Shown piece after piece: positions 26,729 to 35,783 of a DNA stretch of 64,000 bases; the first letter of the stretch is position 1, and every line of letters begins with the position of its first letter. Both the position numbers and the translations under genes were made by a program. This DNA comes from Gelidibacter salicanalis. Lineage in GTDB: Bacteria > Bacteroidota > Bacteroidia > Flavobacteriales > Flavobacteriaceae. Below the pieces are notes generated by a model, which was given only the letters and a program-made list of their open reading frames with translations, searched no databases and was not told where the DNA came from. The stretch spans positions 38,478 to 102,477 of the forward strand of contig NZ_JAEHJZ010000021.1 of assembly GCF_016469035.1 (NCBI RefSeq), in the 5' to 3' direction.

Positions 26729-27727
26729 ATGATGGAAGATACAGTTGATATCAAAAGCATTAACGAGAAAATTGAAAGAGAAAGTGCCTTTGTTGATTTG
26801 CTTACTTTTGAGATGAACAAAGTGATTGTTGGCCAAAAATATATGATTGAACGCTTGTTGATCGGACTGTTGGGCCAAGGTCATATTCTATTGGAAGGTG
26901 TTCCTGGTTTAGCAAAAACATTAGCCATCAATACCCTGTCTCAAGCTATTGAATCAAGCTTTAGCAGAATACAGTTTACACCAGATTTATTACCGGCTGA
27001 TGTGGTGGGTACCTTGATCTACAATATGAAGGTGAATGATTTCACCATCAAAAAAGGTCCGATTTTCGCAAATTTCGTCTTGGCAGATGAGATTAACAGA
27101 GCACCGGCCAAAGTACAATCGGCCTTATTGGAAGCCATGCAGGAAAAGCAAGTTACCATTGGTGATGAAACTTTTAAATTGGACAGACCATTTTTGGTGA
27201 TGGCTACCCAAAACCCAATTGAGCAAGAAGGAACGTATCCGCTTCCGGAAGCGCAAGTGGATCGATTTATGCTAAAAACCGTTATCGATTATCCAAAAAT
27301 AGACGAAGAGCAACTTATTATGCGCAATAACATGAAAGGCGCTTATGAAAAAGTAAATGCCGTAGTTTCTGTAGAACAAATTTTAAGAGCACAGCAAACC
27401 GTTCGTGAAGTGTATATGGACGAGAAAATTGAAAAATACATTCTTGATATCATCTTCGCCACGCGTTATCCTGAAAAATATAAACTTGCCGATTTAAAAC
27501 CATTAATTTCATTTGGAGCTTCGCCACGTGGGAGTATCAACCTAGCCGTAGCCGCAAAATGCTATGCCTTTATCAAACGACGTGGGTATGTAATTCCTGA
27601 AGATGTCCGTGCGGTTGTGCATGATGTATTGCGCCACAGAATTGGTATTACTTATGAAGCTGAGGCAGAAAATGTCACGTCTGTTGATATCATCAACAAA
27701 ATCATTAATGAAATTGAAGTACCATAA
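26729..27727 (+). CDS. MoxR-family AAA+ ATPase
   Basis: 332 aa. Walker A GVPGLAKT (57-64), Walker B VLADEIN (D120, E121), the Arg finger region and the C-terminal lid of the MoxR clade. MoxR ATPases act as chaperones assembling vWA-containing complexes. It opens a run of ten same-strand genes ending with batE, the standard bat-type cluster of Bacteroidota: moxR, DUF58, hypothetical, batA, batB, batC, batD, batE. Cytosolic. Confidence 0.95.
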   Translation: MMEDTVDIKSINEKIERESAFVDLLTFEMNKVIVGQKYMIERLLIGLLGQGHILLEGVPGLAKTLAINTLSQAIESSFSRIQFTPDLLPADVVGTLIYNMKVNDFTIKKGPIFANFVLADEINRAPAKVQSALLEAMQEKQVTIGDETFKLDRPFLVMATQNPIEQEGTYPLPEAQVDRFMLKTVIDYPKIDEEQLIMRNNMKGAYEKVNAVVSVEQILRAQQTVREVYMDEKIEKYILDIIFATRYPEKYKLADLKPLISFGASPRGSINLAVAAKCYAFIKRRGYVIPEDVRAVVHDVLRHRIGITYEAEAENVTSVDIINKIINEIEVP

Positions 27728-27832
27728 ATAAAGTCCACAGTGGGCAGTAAGCAGTGGGCAGTAACCCGTCTAACTAAATTCTGAACCATAGCGACTGAAA
27801 ACTGAAGACTGCCAACTGCAGACTCAATAAAA
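27727..27832. repeat. ACTG-rich degenerate spacer repeat
   Basis: The 105-bp gap between moxR and DUF58 is made of reiterated words: GTGGGCAGTAAGCAGTGGGCAG and GACTGAAAACTGAAGACTGCC. Non-coding. Confidence 0.7.
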
Positions 27833-28699
27833 ATGGATACAAAAGAGCTTTTAAAAAAAGTACGTAAAATAGAGATCAAGACACGGCGTTTGTCTAACCA
27901 TATCTTTGGAGGGGAATACCATTCCACCTTTAAGGGTAGAGGGATGACTTTTAGCGAAGTACGTCAGTATCAGTATGGGGATGATGTCAGAAATATTGAC
28001 TGGAATGTGACCGCCCGTTATAATGAACCGCACATTAAAGTTTTTGAAGAAGAACGCGAGCTGACCATGATGCTTATGGTGGACATTTCTGGTTCAGAAT
28101 GGTTTGGTACGGATGAACAATTTAAAAACGAAATTATTACTGAAATTGCGGCAACCTTAGCTTTTTCAGCCACTCAAAATAACGATAAAATTGGTTTAAT
28201 TCTATTTACGGATACCATTGAATTGTACATTCCGCCAAAAAAAGGCAGATTTCATGTATTGCGTATCATTAGAGAACTGATCGAGTTTAAACCAAAAAGT
28301 AAGAAAACAGATATTACCCAAGCTTTACAGTTTTTATCAGGAGTGATGAAAAAAAAGGCGATTGTTTTTTTATTATCTGATTTTATTGCGGACGATTATA
28401 AACAAACGCTTAAAATTGCTGCCAACAAACACGATATTACTGGCATTAGAGTGTATGATCAACGCGAAGAAAGCATTCCGAATTTAGGATTGGTCCAAAT
28501 GCAAGATGAAGAAACTGGCGAATTTATGTTGGTCAACACGGCTTCAAAAAAGATCAGAACAGATTATAGCAAATACCACCTTGAGCGCGTCAGCTATTTT
28601 AAAGACACATTTTCAAAATCGGGTGCGGGCACTATAGATTGTCGGGTTGATGAAAGCTATGTCACTAAATTATTGGGCTATTTTAAACGCAGAGCGTAA
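27833..28699 (+). CDS. DUF58 domain protein
   Basis: 288 aa soluble protein. DUF58 signature YQYGDDVRNIDWNVTAR (about residues 44-61) and a vWA-like fold with LMLMVDISGSEWFG (MIDAS-like D-x-S-G-S). Partner of the MoxR ATPase in the bat cluster; probably bridges the ATPase and the membrane vWA proteins. Confidence 0.93.
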   Translation: MDTKELLKKVRKIEIKTRRLSNHIFGGEYHSTFKGRGMTFSEVRQYQYGDDVRNIDWNVTARYNEPHIKVFEEERELTMMLMVDISGSEWFGTDEQFKNEIITEIAATLAFSATQNNDKIGLILFTDTIELYIPPKKGRFHVLRIIRELIEFKPKSKKTDITQALQFLSGVMKKKAIVFLLSDFIADDYKQTLKIAANKHDITGIRVYDQREESIPNLGLVQMQDEETGEFMLVNTASKKIRTDYSKYHLERVSYFKDTFSKSGAGTIDCRVDESYVTKLLGYFKRRA

Positions 28700-28712
28700 C
28701 GACTTACAATTT

Positions 28713-30368
28713 ATGAATTACGATTTTAGATTTACGAATAAAAACAAACCGGTCCTCAGTCATTGGTCATCGGTCTTTTTATCTATGTTCTTTTTTCTCA
28801 TTTCTTTTTTCTCTTTTGCCCAAGTTAAGTCGTCCATAGACTCTACGAAAATCAAGATTGGCGAGCAAATTAGCTATAAAATTGAAGTCGAGGCAGACAC
28901 AACAGATTTGGTCGTTTTCCCTGAGGGTCAAACCTTTTCGCCTTTGGAAATGATTGAATCGTATAAAGTAGATACCACGAAAAACAGCGCCAAATACAAT
29001 TTGATCAAAAAATATGGCCTCACCCAATTTGATTCTGGCAGTTATACCATTCCACGACAAAAAATAATCATTGGAACCAAAGAATACTTTACGGATTCTC
29101 TAAAGGTCGAAGTCAACAACATCCTTGTAGATTCAACAAAACAGGGACTGTATGATATCAAACCTTTTATAGCAGTTGAAAAAAGCAGTAGTGATTGGTG
29201 GAAAACCGCCTTGCTGATTTTAGCGATTCTAGCCTTAGCAGCATTTTTAATGTATTGGTTTATTTGGCGTAAAAAACCATTATCTGAAGAAGAGGAAATT
29301 GCACTATTACCACCGTATGAACGCGCGAAACTCGCCCTCAAAAAATTGGATGAAACCGATTACCTGCAACAATCCGAACTTAAGGGCTATTATTCTGAAT
29401 TGACCTTTATCATCAGACGCTATTTAGATGAAAAAGTTTACGATCGTGCGCTAGAAAGTACCACTGATGAATTGGTGCATCGTTTAAATTTACTGAAAGA
29501 CGGCAACCAGATTGAACTGAGTAAAGAGGACATCAGAAATATTGAAACCATCCTGAAACGTGCCGATTTAGTGAAATTCGCTAAATCTGCTCCAGATGTT
29601 GAATTGGCAAAAATTGATAGAAATACGATCGATTTAGAAATTGACAATGTAAAAGAAGCCTTGCCAGAACCTACGGAAGAAGAAAAATTATTGGATCAAC
29701 AATACAAAGAAGAACAAGCACGAAAAAAGAAACGTCGAAAAGTGATTATTACCGCTGCACTTTCTCTGTTTTTGATTCTTGCAACGTTTGTAGGGTTCTC
29801 CATAAAATTCGGTTTTGATTATGTTAAAGATACCATTATTGGCAATGACAGTAAAGAGTTACTTGAAGGTGATTGGATATCGAGTGCGTATGGCATTCCG
29901 CCAATTTACATCTCAACACCTGCAGTTTTAGAACGTGTAGAATCGAAAGCAATTGATTCTATGGCCAATGCTAAAACCACCATGTTTAGCTACGGTAGCT
30001 TGTTGAGCTCTTTAAATATTGTGGTGAGCACCTCAAAATTCAACGTTGCTGATTCTACCCAAATTGACTTGAACCTTGCGGTTAATGGAAGCTTACAAAT
30101 GCTGGAGAAAAATAATGTGAGAGATATTCTGGTCAAAAGAGAGCAGTTTATTACCCCTAACGCAGCTGAAGGTTTGAAGGTTTTTGGCTCTGCGTCTTTT
30201 CCAACCCCACTTTCGGATCAGTATAGAAAAGGAAATTATGTGTTATTGGCGTTTACAACGCAAAATATTTTACAACAAATTATTTTGATTTGGGATGCAG
30301 AAGACCCATATGCAAATGACATTATGGATCGGGTTTTACATTCAGTTGAACTCAAAAAAGAAGAATGA
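28713..30368 (+). CDS. Membrane-anchored BatD-like protein of the bat cluster
   Basis: 551 aa from the ATG at 28713. The start is uncertain: 28700-28760 resembles a spacer repeat, and another in-frame ATG at 28785 would give a very short signal peptide (MFFFLISFFSFAQ). An exported N-terminal domain with FDSGSYTIPRQKII-type repeats is followed by a membrane segment (about residues 165-185), a cytosolic helical part with YERAKLALKKLDE, then a second membrane segment (VIITAALSLFLILATFVGF) and a short C-terminal domain. Typical position-three protein of flavobacterial bat clusters. Overlaps batA by 4 nt. Confidence 0.8.
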   Translation: MNYDFRFTNKNKPVLSHWSSVFLSMFFFLISFFSFAQVKSSIDSTKIKIGEQISYKIEVEADTTDLVVFPEGQTFSPLEMIESYKVDTTKNSAKYNLIKKYGLTQFDSGSYTIPRQKIIIGTKEYFTDSLKVEVNNILVDSTKQGLYDIKPFIAVEKSSSDWWKTALLILAILALAAFLMYWFIWRKKPLSEEEEIALLPPYERAKLALKKLDETDYLQQSELKGYYSELTFIIRRYLDEKVYDRALESTTDELVHRLNLLKDGNQIELSKEDIRNIETILKRADLVKFAKSAPDVELAKIDRNTIDLEIDNVKEALPEPTEEEKLLDQQYKEEQARKKKRRKVIITAALSLFLILATFVGFSIKFGFDYVKDTIIGNDSKELLEGDWISSAYGIPPIYISTPAVLERVESKAIDSMANAKTTMFSYGSLLSSLNIVVSTSKFNVADSTQIDLNLAVNGSLQMLEKNNVRDILVKREQFITPNAAEGLKVFGSASFPTPLSDQYRKGNYVLLAFTTQNILQQIILIWDAEDPYANDIMDRVLHSVELKKEE

Positions 30369-31372
30369 TGCTGGAAGGGATTGAATTTTTAAACAAAGAG
30401 TTTTTCTGGCTGTTGCTAGTCCTACCATTGCTCATTTTATGGTATGTCTTAAAACACAACAAGCAAACCGCTGAACTTAAAATATCAACCATTAAAGGGT
30501 TTAAAATCACCCAATCTTGGTTGCCCAAGGCAAAACACGCCTTATTTGCGTTGAGATTGCTGGCAATCGCTTTAGTGATTACGGCTTTGGCCCGACCAAG
30601 AACTGTAGATGTATCTACCAAAACAAAAACAACCAGAGGTATTGATATTGTAATTGCAATAGATGTATCAGCTAGTATGCTGGCCAAAGATTTGCTCCCA
30701 AACCGTTTGGAAGCACTTAAAAAAGTAGCCTCAGATTTTATAAAAGGGCGACCTAATGACCGTATCGGTATTGTAGAATATGCTGGAGAAAGCTATACCA
30801 AAACACCTATTACGAGCGACAAAGCCATCGTATTGCGTGCGCTTAGTGATATTAAGTACAATACTATTATTGAAGGCGGCACCGCCATTGGTTCTGGCTT
30901 GGCAACTTCGGTGAATCGCATTAAAGATAGCAAGGCAAAAAGTAAAGTCATTATTTTATTGACAGACGGGGTCAATAATTCTGGATTTATCGATCCAAAA
31001 ATTGCTAGTGAACTGGCGGTAGAATATGATATTAAAGTGTACACTATAGGTATTGGCACCAATGGAATGGCCTTATCGCCTATTGGCATATTGGGTAATG
31101 GTAATTTTCAATACGGACGTGTGCCAGTGGAAATTGATGAAGCCCTCTTACAAGAGATTTCAAAAGTTACGGGTGGGAAATATTTTAGAGCTGATAATAA
31201 CAAAAAGCTGGCCGCCATTTATGATGAAATCAATAAATTGGAAAAGACAGATGTAGAAGAGTTCAAATACTATAATTACGAAGAAAAGTACCGTGCACTC
31301 GTACTCTTAGCTTTTGGGTTATTGCTTATTGAATTTTTATTACGATCAACAGTATTTAGAAGTTTTAATTAA
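30365..31372 (+). CDS. batA: vWA-domain membrane protein BatA
   Basis: 335 aa. Two N-terminal membrane segments (about residues 12-29, 60-78), a vWA domain with perfect MIDAS DVSAS (D100-S102-S104) and GTAIGSGLATSV, then one C-terminal membrane segment (LVLLAFGLLLIEFLL). Starts in the ATGATG overlapping the upstream stop, indicating translational coupling. In Bacteroides fragilis the bat genes support aerotolerance; the molecular role is unknown. Confidence 0.93.
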   Translation: MMLEGIEFLNKEFFWLLLVLPLLILWYVLKHNKQTAELKISTIKGFKITQSWLPKAKHALFALRLLAIALVITALARPRTVDVSTKTKTTRGIDIVIAIDVSASMLAKDLLPNRLEALKKVASDFIKGRPNDRIGIVEYAGESYTKTPITSDKAIVLRALSDIKYNTIIEGGTAIGSGLATSVNRIKDSKAKSKVIILLTDGVNNSGFIDPKIASELAVEYDIKVYTIGIGTNGMALSPIGILGNGNFQYGRVPVEIDEALLQEISKVTGGKYFRADNNKKLAAIYDEINKLEKTDVEEFKYYNYEEKYRALVLLAFGLLLIEFLLRSTVFRSFN

Positions 31373-31414
31373 CCACAACAAAAGAATTACAGGAAAAAAT
31401 ATTCGTGAATTCAG

Positions 31415-31428
31415 GGCGTGTTTGCGCC
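31415..31428. repeat. GGCG hairpin repeat, copy 1
   Basis: GGCGTGTTTGCGCC: GGCG and CGCC arms flank a 6-nt loop. A second copy differing by one base (GGCGTATTTGCGCC) lies at 32514-32527, so the pair brackets batB. Confidence 0.65.
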
Positions 31429-31458
31429 GATTGAAAACTACGGACTGAAGACTAGAAA

Positions 31459-32493
31459 ATGCAATTAGAAGAAAAAATATGGTTTTGGGGATTAATGGTC
31501 ATTCCGTTGATCATTATTGTGTTTTTACTATTGCAGGTGTGGAAACACCGGATGCAGCGTAAATTTGCGAGTAAACCCTTATTGAGGCGTTTAAGTCCCG
31601 ATAGTTCACTCTTCAAATCCATTTTAAAAGTTGTAGTGCTCTCGCTTGCGTTTGCCAGTTTGGTAATGGCGTTGGTCAATCCTAAATTGGGTAGTAAACT
31701 AGAGACCGTCAAACGTGAAGGGGTAGATATTGTATTTGCCATTGACGTTTCAAAAAGTATGTTGGCCGAAGATATTGCGCCCAATCGTTTGGAAAAATCA
31801 AAACAATTGGTCACGCAGATCATCAATAACTTGGCCAGTGACCGTGTGGGGATTATCGCCTATGCCGGTAAAGCCTTTCCGCAATTGCCAATTACCACAG
31901 ATTATGCTGCGGCAAAGATGTTCCTTCAAAGCATGAATACAGACATGCTGTCTTCTCAAGGCACCGCCATCCATGAAGCTATTGAACTTTCAAAAACCTA
32001 TTTTGATGATGATCAAGACACCAATCGGGTACTGATCATTATTTCTGACGGTGAAGACCATGGAGCCTTGGCAACCGACGCTGCCCAAGAAGCTAGTGAA
32101 GAAGGCATTCGGATTTTTACCATAGGTGTGGGTGATGCTAAAGGTGGACCAATACCGGAGAAACGGAATGGTGTTATTGTCAACTACAAAAAAGATAGCA
32201 ATGGTGAAACCGTTATTACGCGTTTGGACGAAAGCACCTTACAAAACATTGCAAATGAAGCCAACGGCGCGTACATCAACGGAAAAAACACAACTGAAGT
32301 TGTGGAGCATATCCGGGATATTTTAAATAAAATGGACAAAACAGAGTTTGAATCCACACAATTTGCCGATTTTGAATCGCAATTTCAATGGTTTTTAGCT
32401 GCAGCACTTTTCTTTTTAATGATTGATGTTCTACTGTTGGAAAGACGCACGTCTTGGTTGAAACGCCTGAATTTATTTAACGAAGATTTTTAG
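31459..32493 (+). CDS. batB: vWA-domain membrane protein BatB
   Basis: 344 aa. Same architecture as BatA: two N-terminal membrane segments, vWA with MIDAS DVSKS (D96, S98, S100), conserved GTAIHEAIELS, C-terminal membrane segment (QWFLAAALFFLMIDVLLL). 86 bp after batA with an ACTG-rich spacer. Confidence 0.93.
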   Translation: MQLEEKIWFWGLMVIPLIIIVFLLLQVWKHRMQRKFASKPLLRRLSPDSSLFKSILKVVVLSLAFASLVMALVNPKLGSKLETVKREGVDIVFAIDVSKSMLAEDIAPNRLEKSKQLVTQIINNLASDRVGIIAYAGKAFPQLPITTDYAAAKMFLQSMNTDMLSSQGTAIHEAIELSKTYFDDDQDTNRVLIIISDGEDHGALATDAAQEASEEGIRIFTIGVGDAKGGPIPEKRNGVIVNYKKDSNGETVITRLDESTLQNIANEANGAYINGKNTTEVVEHIRDILNKMDKTEFESTQFADFESQFQWFLAAALFFLMIDVLLLERRTSWLKRLNLFNEDF

Positions 32494-32513
32494 GGATGCA
32501 ATTTGACAGGCAT

Positions 32514-32527
32514 GGCGTATTTGCGCC
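32514..32527. repeat. GGCG hairpin repeat, copy 2
   Basis: GGCGTATTTGCGCC, one base different from the copy at 31415-31428, 20 bp past the batB stop. Confidence 0.65.
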
Positions 32528-32742
32528 ACAATACTCTGACAAACCTCGATTTACGGTTAAAAGACTGTTAAAGACAAGGTTCTGCACATATTTTAAGAAA
32601 ACATTATAACCCTAATTCCTTTAGTTTTTTTAGATTTATGCCCGGGTTTAAACATGTGGAAATTAAATTTTGATTTTGATTTGAATTGAGCTTCTGAAGG
32701 GCATCCATCGGTTTTAATACAAGCTCATTACGCTATAGAGAT

Positions 32743-33555
32743 ATGAAACACCTAACACTTCTCATCTTATTGTTTACATCTTTCGCATTTTCTCAAAATG
32801 AGGGGAAGGAGAAGGAGCAGCTATTGGCCACAAAGAAGTCTAACGATTTTGTTTATGAAGCCAATGAACTCATGGACGATGATAATTTCATTTCTGCCGA
32901 AAAAGAATACCGTAAAGCAATTTCCAAACAGCCTACCTCAGTAGCCGGCAATTACAACTTAGGGAATTCCTATTACAAAAAAGGAAACTACGAAGAGGCT
33001 TTATACAGACAACAACAGGCGGCTAAAAATGCTATAGACAAATCAGAAAAACACAAGGCATTTCATAATATTGGGAATATTTTGATGAAAAACAAACAGT
33101 GCAAGCAAGCTGTTGAGGCTTACAAAAACGCCTTAAGAAATGATCCTACGGATGATGAAACCCGTTACAATCTTGGTTTAGCTAAAGAATGTGCTGAACA
33201 GCAAAAAGACGATCAACCTGACGAAAACCAAGATAAGGACAAAGAGAAAAACGACGAGAACAAAGATAAGGATCAGGATAAAGACAACAAGGACCAACAG
33301 GACCAGGACAATAAAAAAGACGACCAAAAAGATCAGGATAAAAAAGAGGGCGACGATAAAAAAGATGAGGGCAAACCTAAAGATGAAGAAGGAAAAGATG
33401 AAAACCAACAACAAAAACCGCAGCCTGGAAAACTATCTCCGCAACAAATAAAGAACTTATTGGAAGCCATGAACAATCAGGAACAGAAAGTTCAGGAAAA
33501 AATGAATGCCGAAAAACAAAAAGGCATTAAAGTAAAAACAGAAAAAGACTGGTAA
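32743..33555 (+). CDS. batC: TPR protein BatC
   Basis: 270 aa. Signal peptide (MKHLTLLILLFTSFAFSQ), TPR units at about residues 45-150 (PTSVAGNYNLGNSYYKKGNY, DDETRYNLGLAKECAEQQ), then a long low-complexity charged linker (about 160-220, repeated D-K-D and D-Q-K) and a short Pro/Gln-rich end. The acid/base-alternating tail is a common BatC feature. Likely a periplasmic binding platform for the Bat complex. Confidence 0.92.
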   Translation: MKHLTLLILLFTSFAFSQNEGKEKEQLLATKKSNDFVYEANELMDDDNFISAEKEYRKAISKQPTSVAGNYNLGNSYYKKGNYEEALYRQQQAAKNAIDKSEKHKAFHNIGNILMKNKQCKQAVEAYKNALRNDPTDDETRYNLGLAKECAEQQKDDQPDENQDKDKEKNDENKDKDQDKDNKDQQDQDNKKDDQKDQDKKEGDDKKDEGKPKDEEGKDENQQQKPQPGKLSPQQIKNLLEAMNNQEQKVQEKMNAEKQKGIKVKTEKDW

Positions 33556-33570
33556 ACTTATTTTTGATTT

Positions 33571-33982
33571 ATGATTAACGATTTATGATCAATGAACATC
33601 ATGAAGACAAATGATTTAGAAGACCGAGTTATAGATTTTGCAGTATTAATCATTGATATTGTTGAGCAAATTAAAAATAATTATGCTGGGAATTATTATG
33701 GAAATCAATTGATTAGGTCTTCTGGCTCCCCAGCTCTAAATTACGGAGAAGCAAGAAGCGCTGAATCTCATAAAGATTTTGTTCATAAAATGGGAATTTG
33801 TTTAAAGGAGTTGAGAGAAAGCCATAATTGCTTAAAAATTATCTTTCGTGCCAATCTATTTATTGGCGACAAAGAAAAAATCTCAAAGGTTTTGGATGAG
33901 AACAATCAACTAATTTCAATATTTGTCGCAAGTATTAAAACCTCTAAAAGCAATAATTCAAAAATCGTTAATCGTTAATCAT
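33571..33982. repeat. Inverted repeats flanking the S23 gene
   Basis: ATGATTAACG at 33571-33580 pairs with CGTTAATCAT at 33973-33982. The left flank also repeats GATTTATGATTAACGATTTATGATC and the right flank TCGTTAATCGTTAATC. The S23 coding sequence lies between them, and its last three codons fall inside the right-hand repeat. Confidence 0.6.
33592..33978 (+). CDS. Four-helix bundle (S23/IVP) protein
   Basis: 128 aa from ATG at 33592 (a second ATG at 33601 is also possible). Helical, with the S23 family signatures VEQIKNNYAGNYYGNQLIRSSGSPALNYGEARSA and KMGICLKELRESHNCLKII. Such proteins are encoded by intervening sequences of bacterial 23S rRNA and by retroelement accessory genes (Avd family). 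It is unusual inside a bat operon; its spacer repeats and inverted flanks suggest an inserted element. Function unknown, RNA or protein binding likely. Confidence 0.87.
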   Translation: MNIMKTNDLEDRVIDFAVLIIDIVEQIKNNYAGNYYGNQLIRSSGSPALNYGEARSAESHKDFVHKMGICLKELRESHNCLKIIFRANLFIGDKEKISKVLDENNQLISIFVASIKTSKSNNSKIVNR

Positions 33983-34006
33983 TGTTCGTTAATTTTTAAT
34001 TTACAT

Positions 34007-35782
34007 ATGAAATTAAAAACATACATATCATTATTTCTAATTGTAGCAAGCACTAGCTTTGTTTCAGCCCAAGTAAAATTTGAGGCCAAAGTAAGCAAGA
34101 CACAATTGGGTATTAACGAGCGTTTACGCGTAGATTTTGAAATGAACACGGATGGTGATAATTTCAATCCACCGTCATTTGCTGATTTTACTGTTGTTGG
34201 AGGGCCAAATCAATCGGTCAGCCATTCTTGGGTCAATGGTGTCCGTTCATTTTCAAAAACCTACAGCTACTTTTTAGCCCCTAAAAAAACAGGCTCAATT
34301 ACCATCAATCAGGCTACTATAGAGATTGAAGGAGAAACCTATAAAACATCGCCTGTAACGGTTCAAATCTCTACCGCCGTAAGCCGACCAAACGATCCTG
34401 ACAATGTTGAAAACGTTGCAGATGACAATGTTCATCTGATCGCTGAAATCTCCAAATCCAATCCGTATCTCAATGAAGCGGTTACCGTAGTCTACAAACT
34501 TTATGTCTCTGAAGAAATAGGGGTGAGTAATTTTAGAGAAATTAATAACCCACGATACAATGATTTTTGGAGTCAGAATATTGACTTAAAAGGAAACCAG
34601 ATTCAAAAAGGGCAATTTAAAGGTCGTAATTACCGCTATTTGGTGGTTAAAAAGACGGTATTATATCCACAAAAATCGGGTAAATTGGAGCTTGAACCGT
34701 TAAGCTTGGATCTTACAGTGCAAGTGCCCACTAGCAAACGTGATTTTTTTGGCAGTCTTCTAACCACAGAGGTTCACAAAACCGTATCTGCGGGTAGTAA
34801 AACACTTAATGTAAAAGCACTTCCAGAACATGGCAAACCGGCAAATTTCTCTGGGGCTGTTGGAGATTTCGATTTTAAACTAACCACATCAAAAACAGAT
34901 TTAAACGCTACTGAATCTCTACAAGCCCAAGTAGAAGTGACTGGAAAAGGCAACTTAAAGCTTTTTCAATTGCCAAAATTATCCTTACCAAGCTCTTTAG
35001 AAGTGTATGAACCGGAGCATACTGAAAACATTAGAACGACCTTGGACGGAATGCAGGGCGGTATTGTAGACAATTATACCATCGTTCCGCAGTTTAAAGG
35101 AAAATACCCAATCCCGAATTTGGATTTTTCATATTTCGACTTAAAGACAGAAACCTATAAAACCATTTCTTCAGGGCAACTCGTGGTCAATGTTATTGAA
35201 GGCCCAACAAATAACACAAGTTCAGATAGCAATATTGCCAATGTTGGAGAAGGCAAACAACGTGTCATCATGAACAATGAGCAGTTTGCATTCGTAAAAA
35301 GCAAAGCCAATCTTGAGCCTATAACTTCTGAGCCGTTCTTCAACTCCTCTTGGTATTGGAGTTCTTTATTATTACCGCTCATGGCCATTCCGTTAGCCAT
35401 GGTATTCCGTAGAAAAAAAGCGTTACGTGCTGCCGATGTTAGTGGAAATAAAGTACGTAAGGCCGATAGGCTTGCCAAAAAATATTTAGGAGAAGCTAAA
35501 AAAGCATTAGGTCAAAAAGAGGCCTTTTACATTGCTCTTGAAAAGGCGCTCCATAATTATTTAAAAGCCAAGTTGCGTCTTGAAACTAGCGATTTAAGTA
35601 AAGATCACATCAATGCACTTCTCTTAAAACGTGAAGTGGATGAGACTGTAGTAAATGATTTTCTATCTATTTTGGATAGTTGTGAATTGGCCCGTTACAC
35701 CCCATTCTCTGAGGTGACTATGCAACACGATTATGATAAGGCAGCAACTACAATTTCAGTAATCGACAAACAGATTAAGTAA
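34007..35782 (+). CDS. batD: BatD, membrane-anchored BatD/oxygen-tolerance protein
   Basis: 591 aa from the ATG at 34007, giving a clean signal peptide (KTYISLFLIVASTSFVSAQ). An upstream frame from 33923 lies within the repeat. The large periplasmic part holds Ig-like domains (about residues 25-430), then one membrane segment near residue 463 (WYWSSLLLPLMAIPLAMVF) and a short cytosolic helical tail. Fits family BatD. Ends 1 bp before batE. Confidence 0.92.
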   Translation: MKLKTYISLFLIVASTSFVSAQVKFEAKVSKTQLGINERLRVDFEMNTDGDNFNPPSFADFTVVGGPNQSVSHSWVNGVRSFSKTYSYFLAPKKTGSITINQATIEIEGETYKTSPVTVQISTAVSRPNDPDNVENVADDNVHLIAEISKSNPYLNEAVTVVYKLYVSEEIGVSNFREINNPRYNDFWSQNIDLKGNQIQKGQFKGRNYRYLVVKKTVLYPQKSGKLELEPLSLDLTVQVPTSKRDFFGSLLTTEVHKTVSAGSKTLNVKALPEHGKPANFSGAVGDFDFKLTTSKTDLNATESLQAQVEVTGKGNLKLFQLPKLSLPSSLEVYEPEHTENIRTTLDGMQGGIVDNYTIVPQFKGKYPIPNLDFSYFDLKTETYKTISSGQLVVNVIEGPTNNTSSDSNIANVGEGKQRVIMNNEQFAFVKSKANLEPITSEPFFNSSWYWSSLLLPLMAIPLAMVFRRKKALRAADVSGNKVRKADRLAKKYLGEAKKALGQKEAFYIALEKALHNYLKAKLRLETSDLSKDHINALLLKREVDETVVNDFLSILDSCELARYTPFSEVTMQHDYDKAATTISVIDKQIK

Positions 35783-35783
35783 C

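Noticed and set aside
33192-33411. Long AG-rich tract as a possible CRISPR-like or tandem repeat array
   Set aside because: No fixed-length repeat or spacers; it is the coding linker of batC.
33178-33451. ORFs on both strands in the batC charged linker
   Set aside because: Low-complexity DNA coding for Lys/Asp repeats gives open frames on both strands; batC frame has signal peptide and TPRs.
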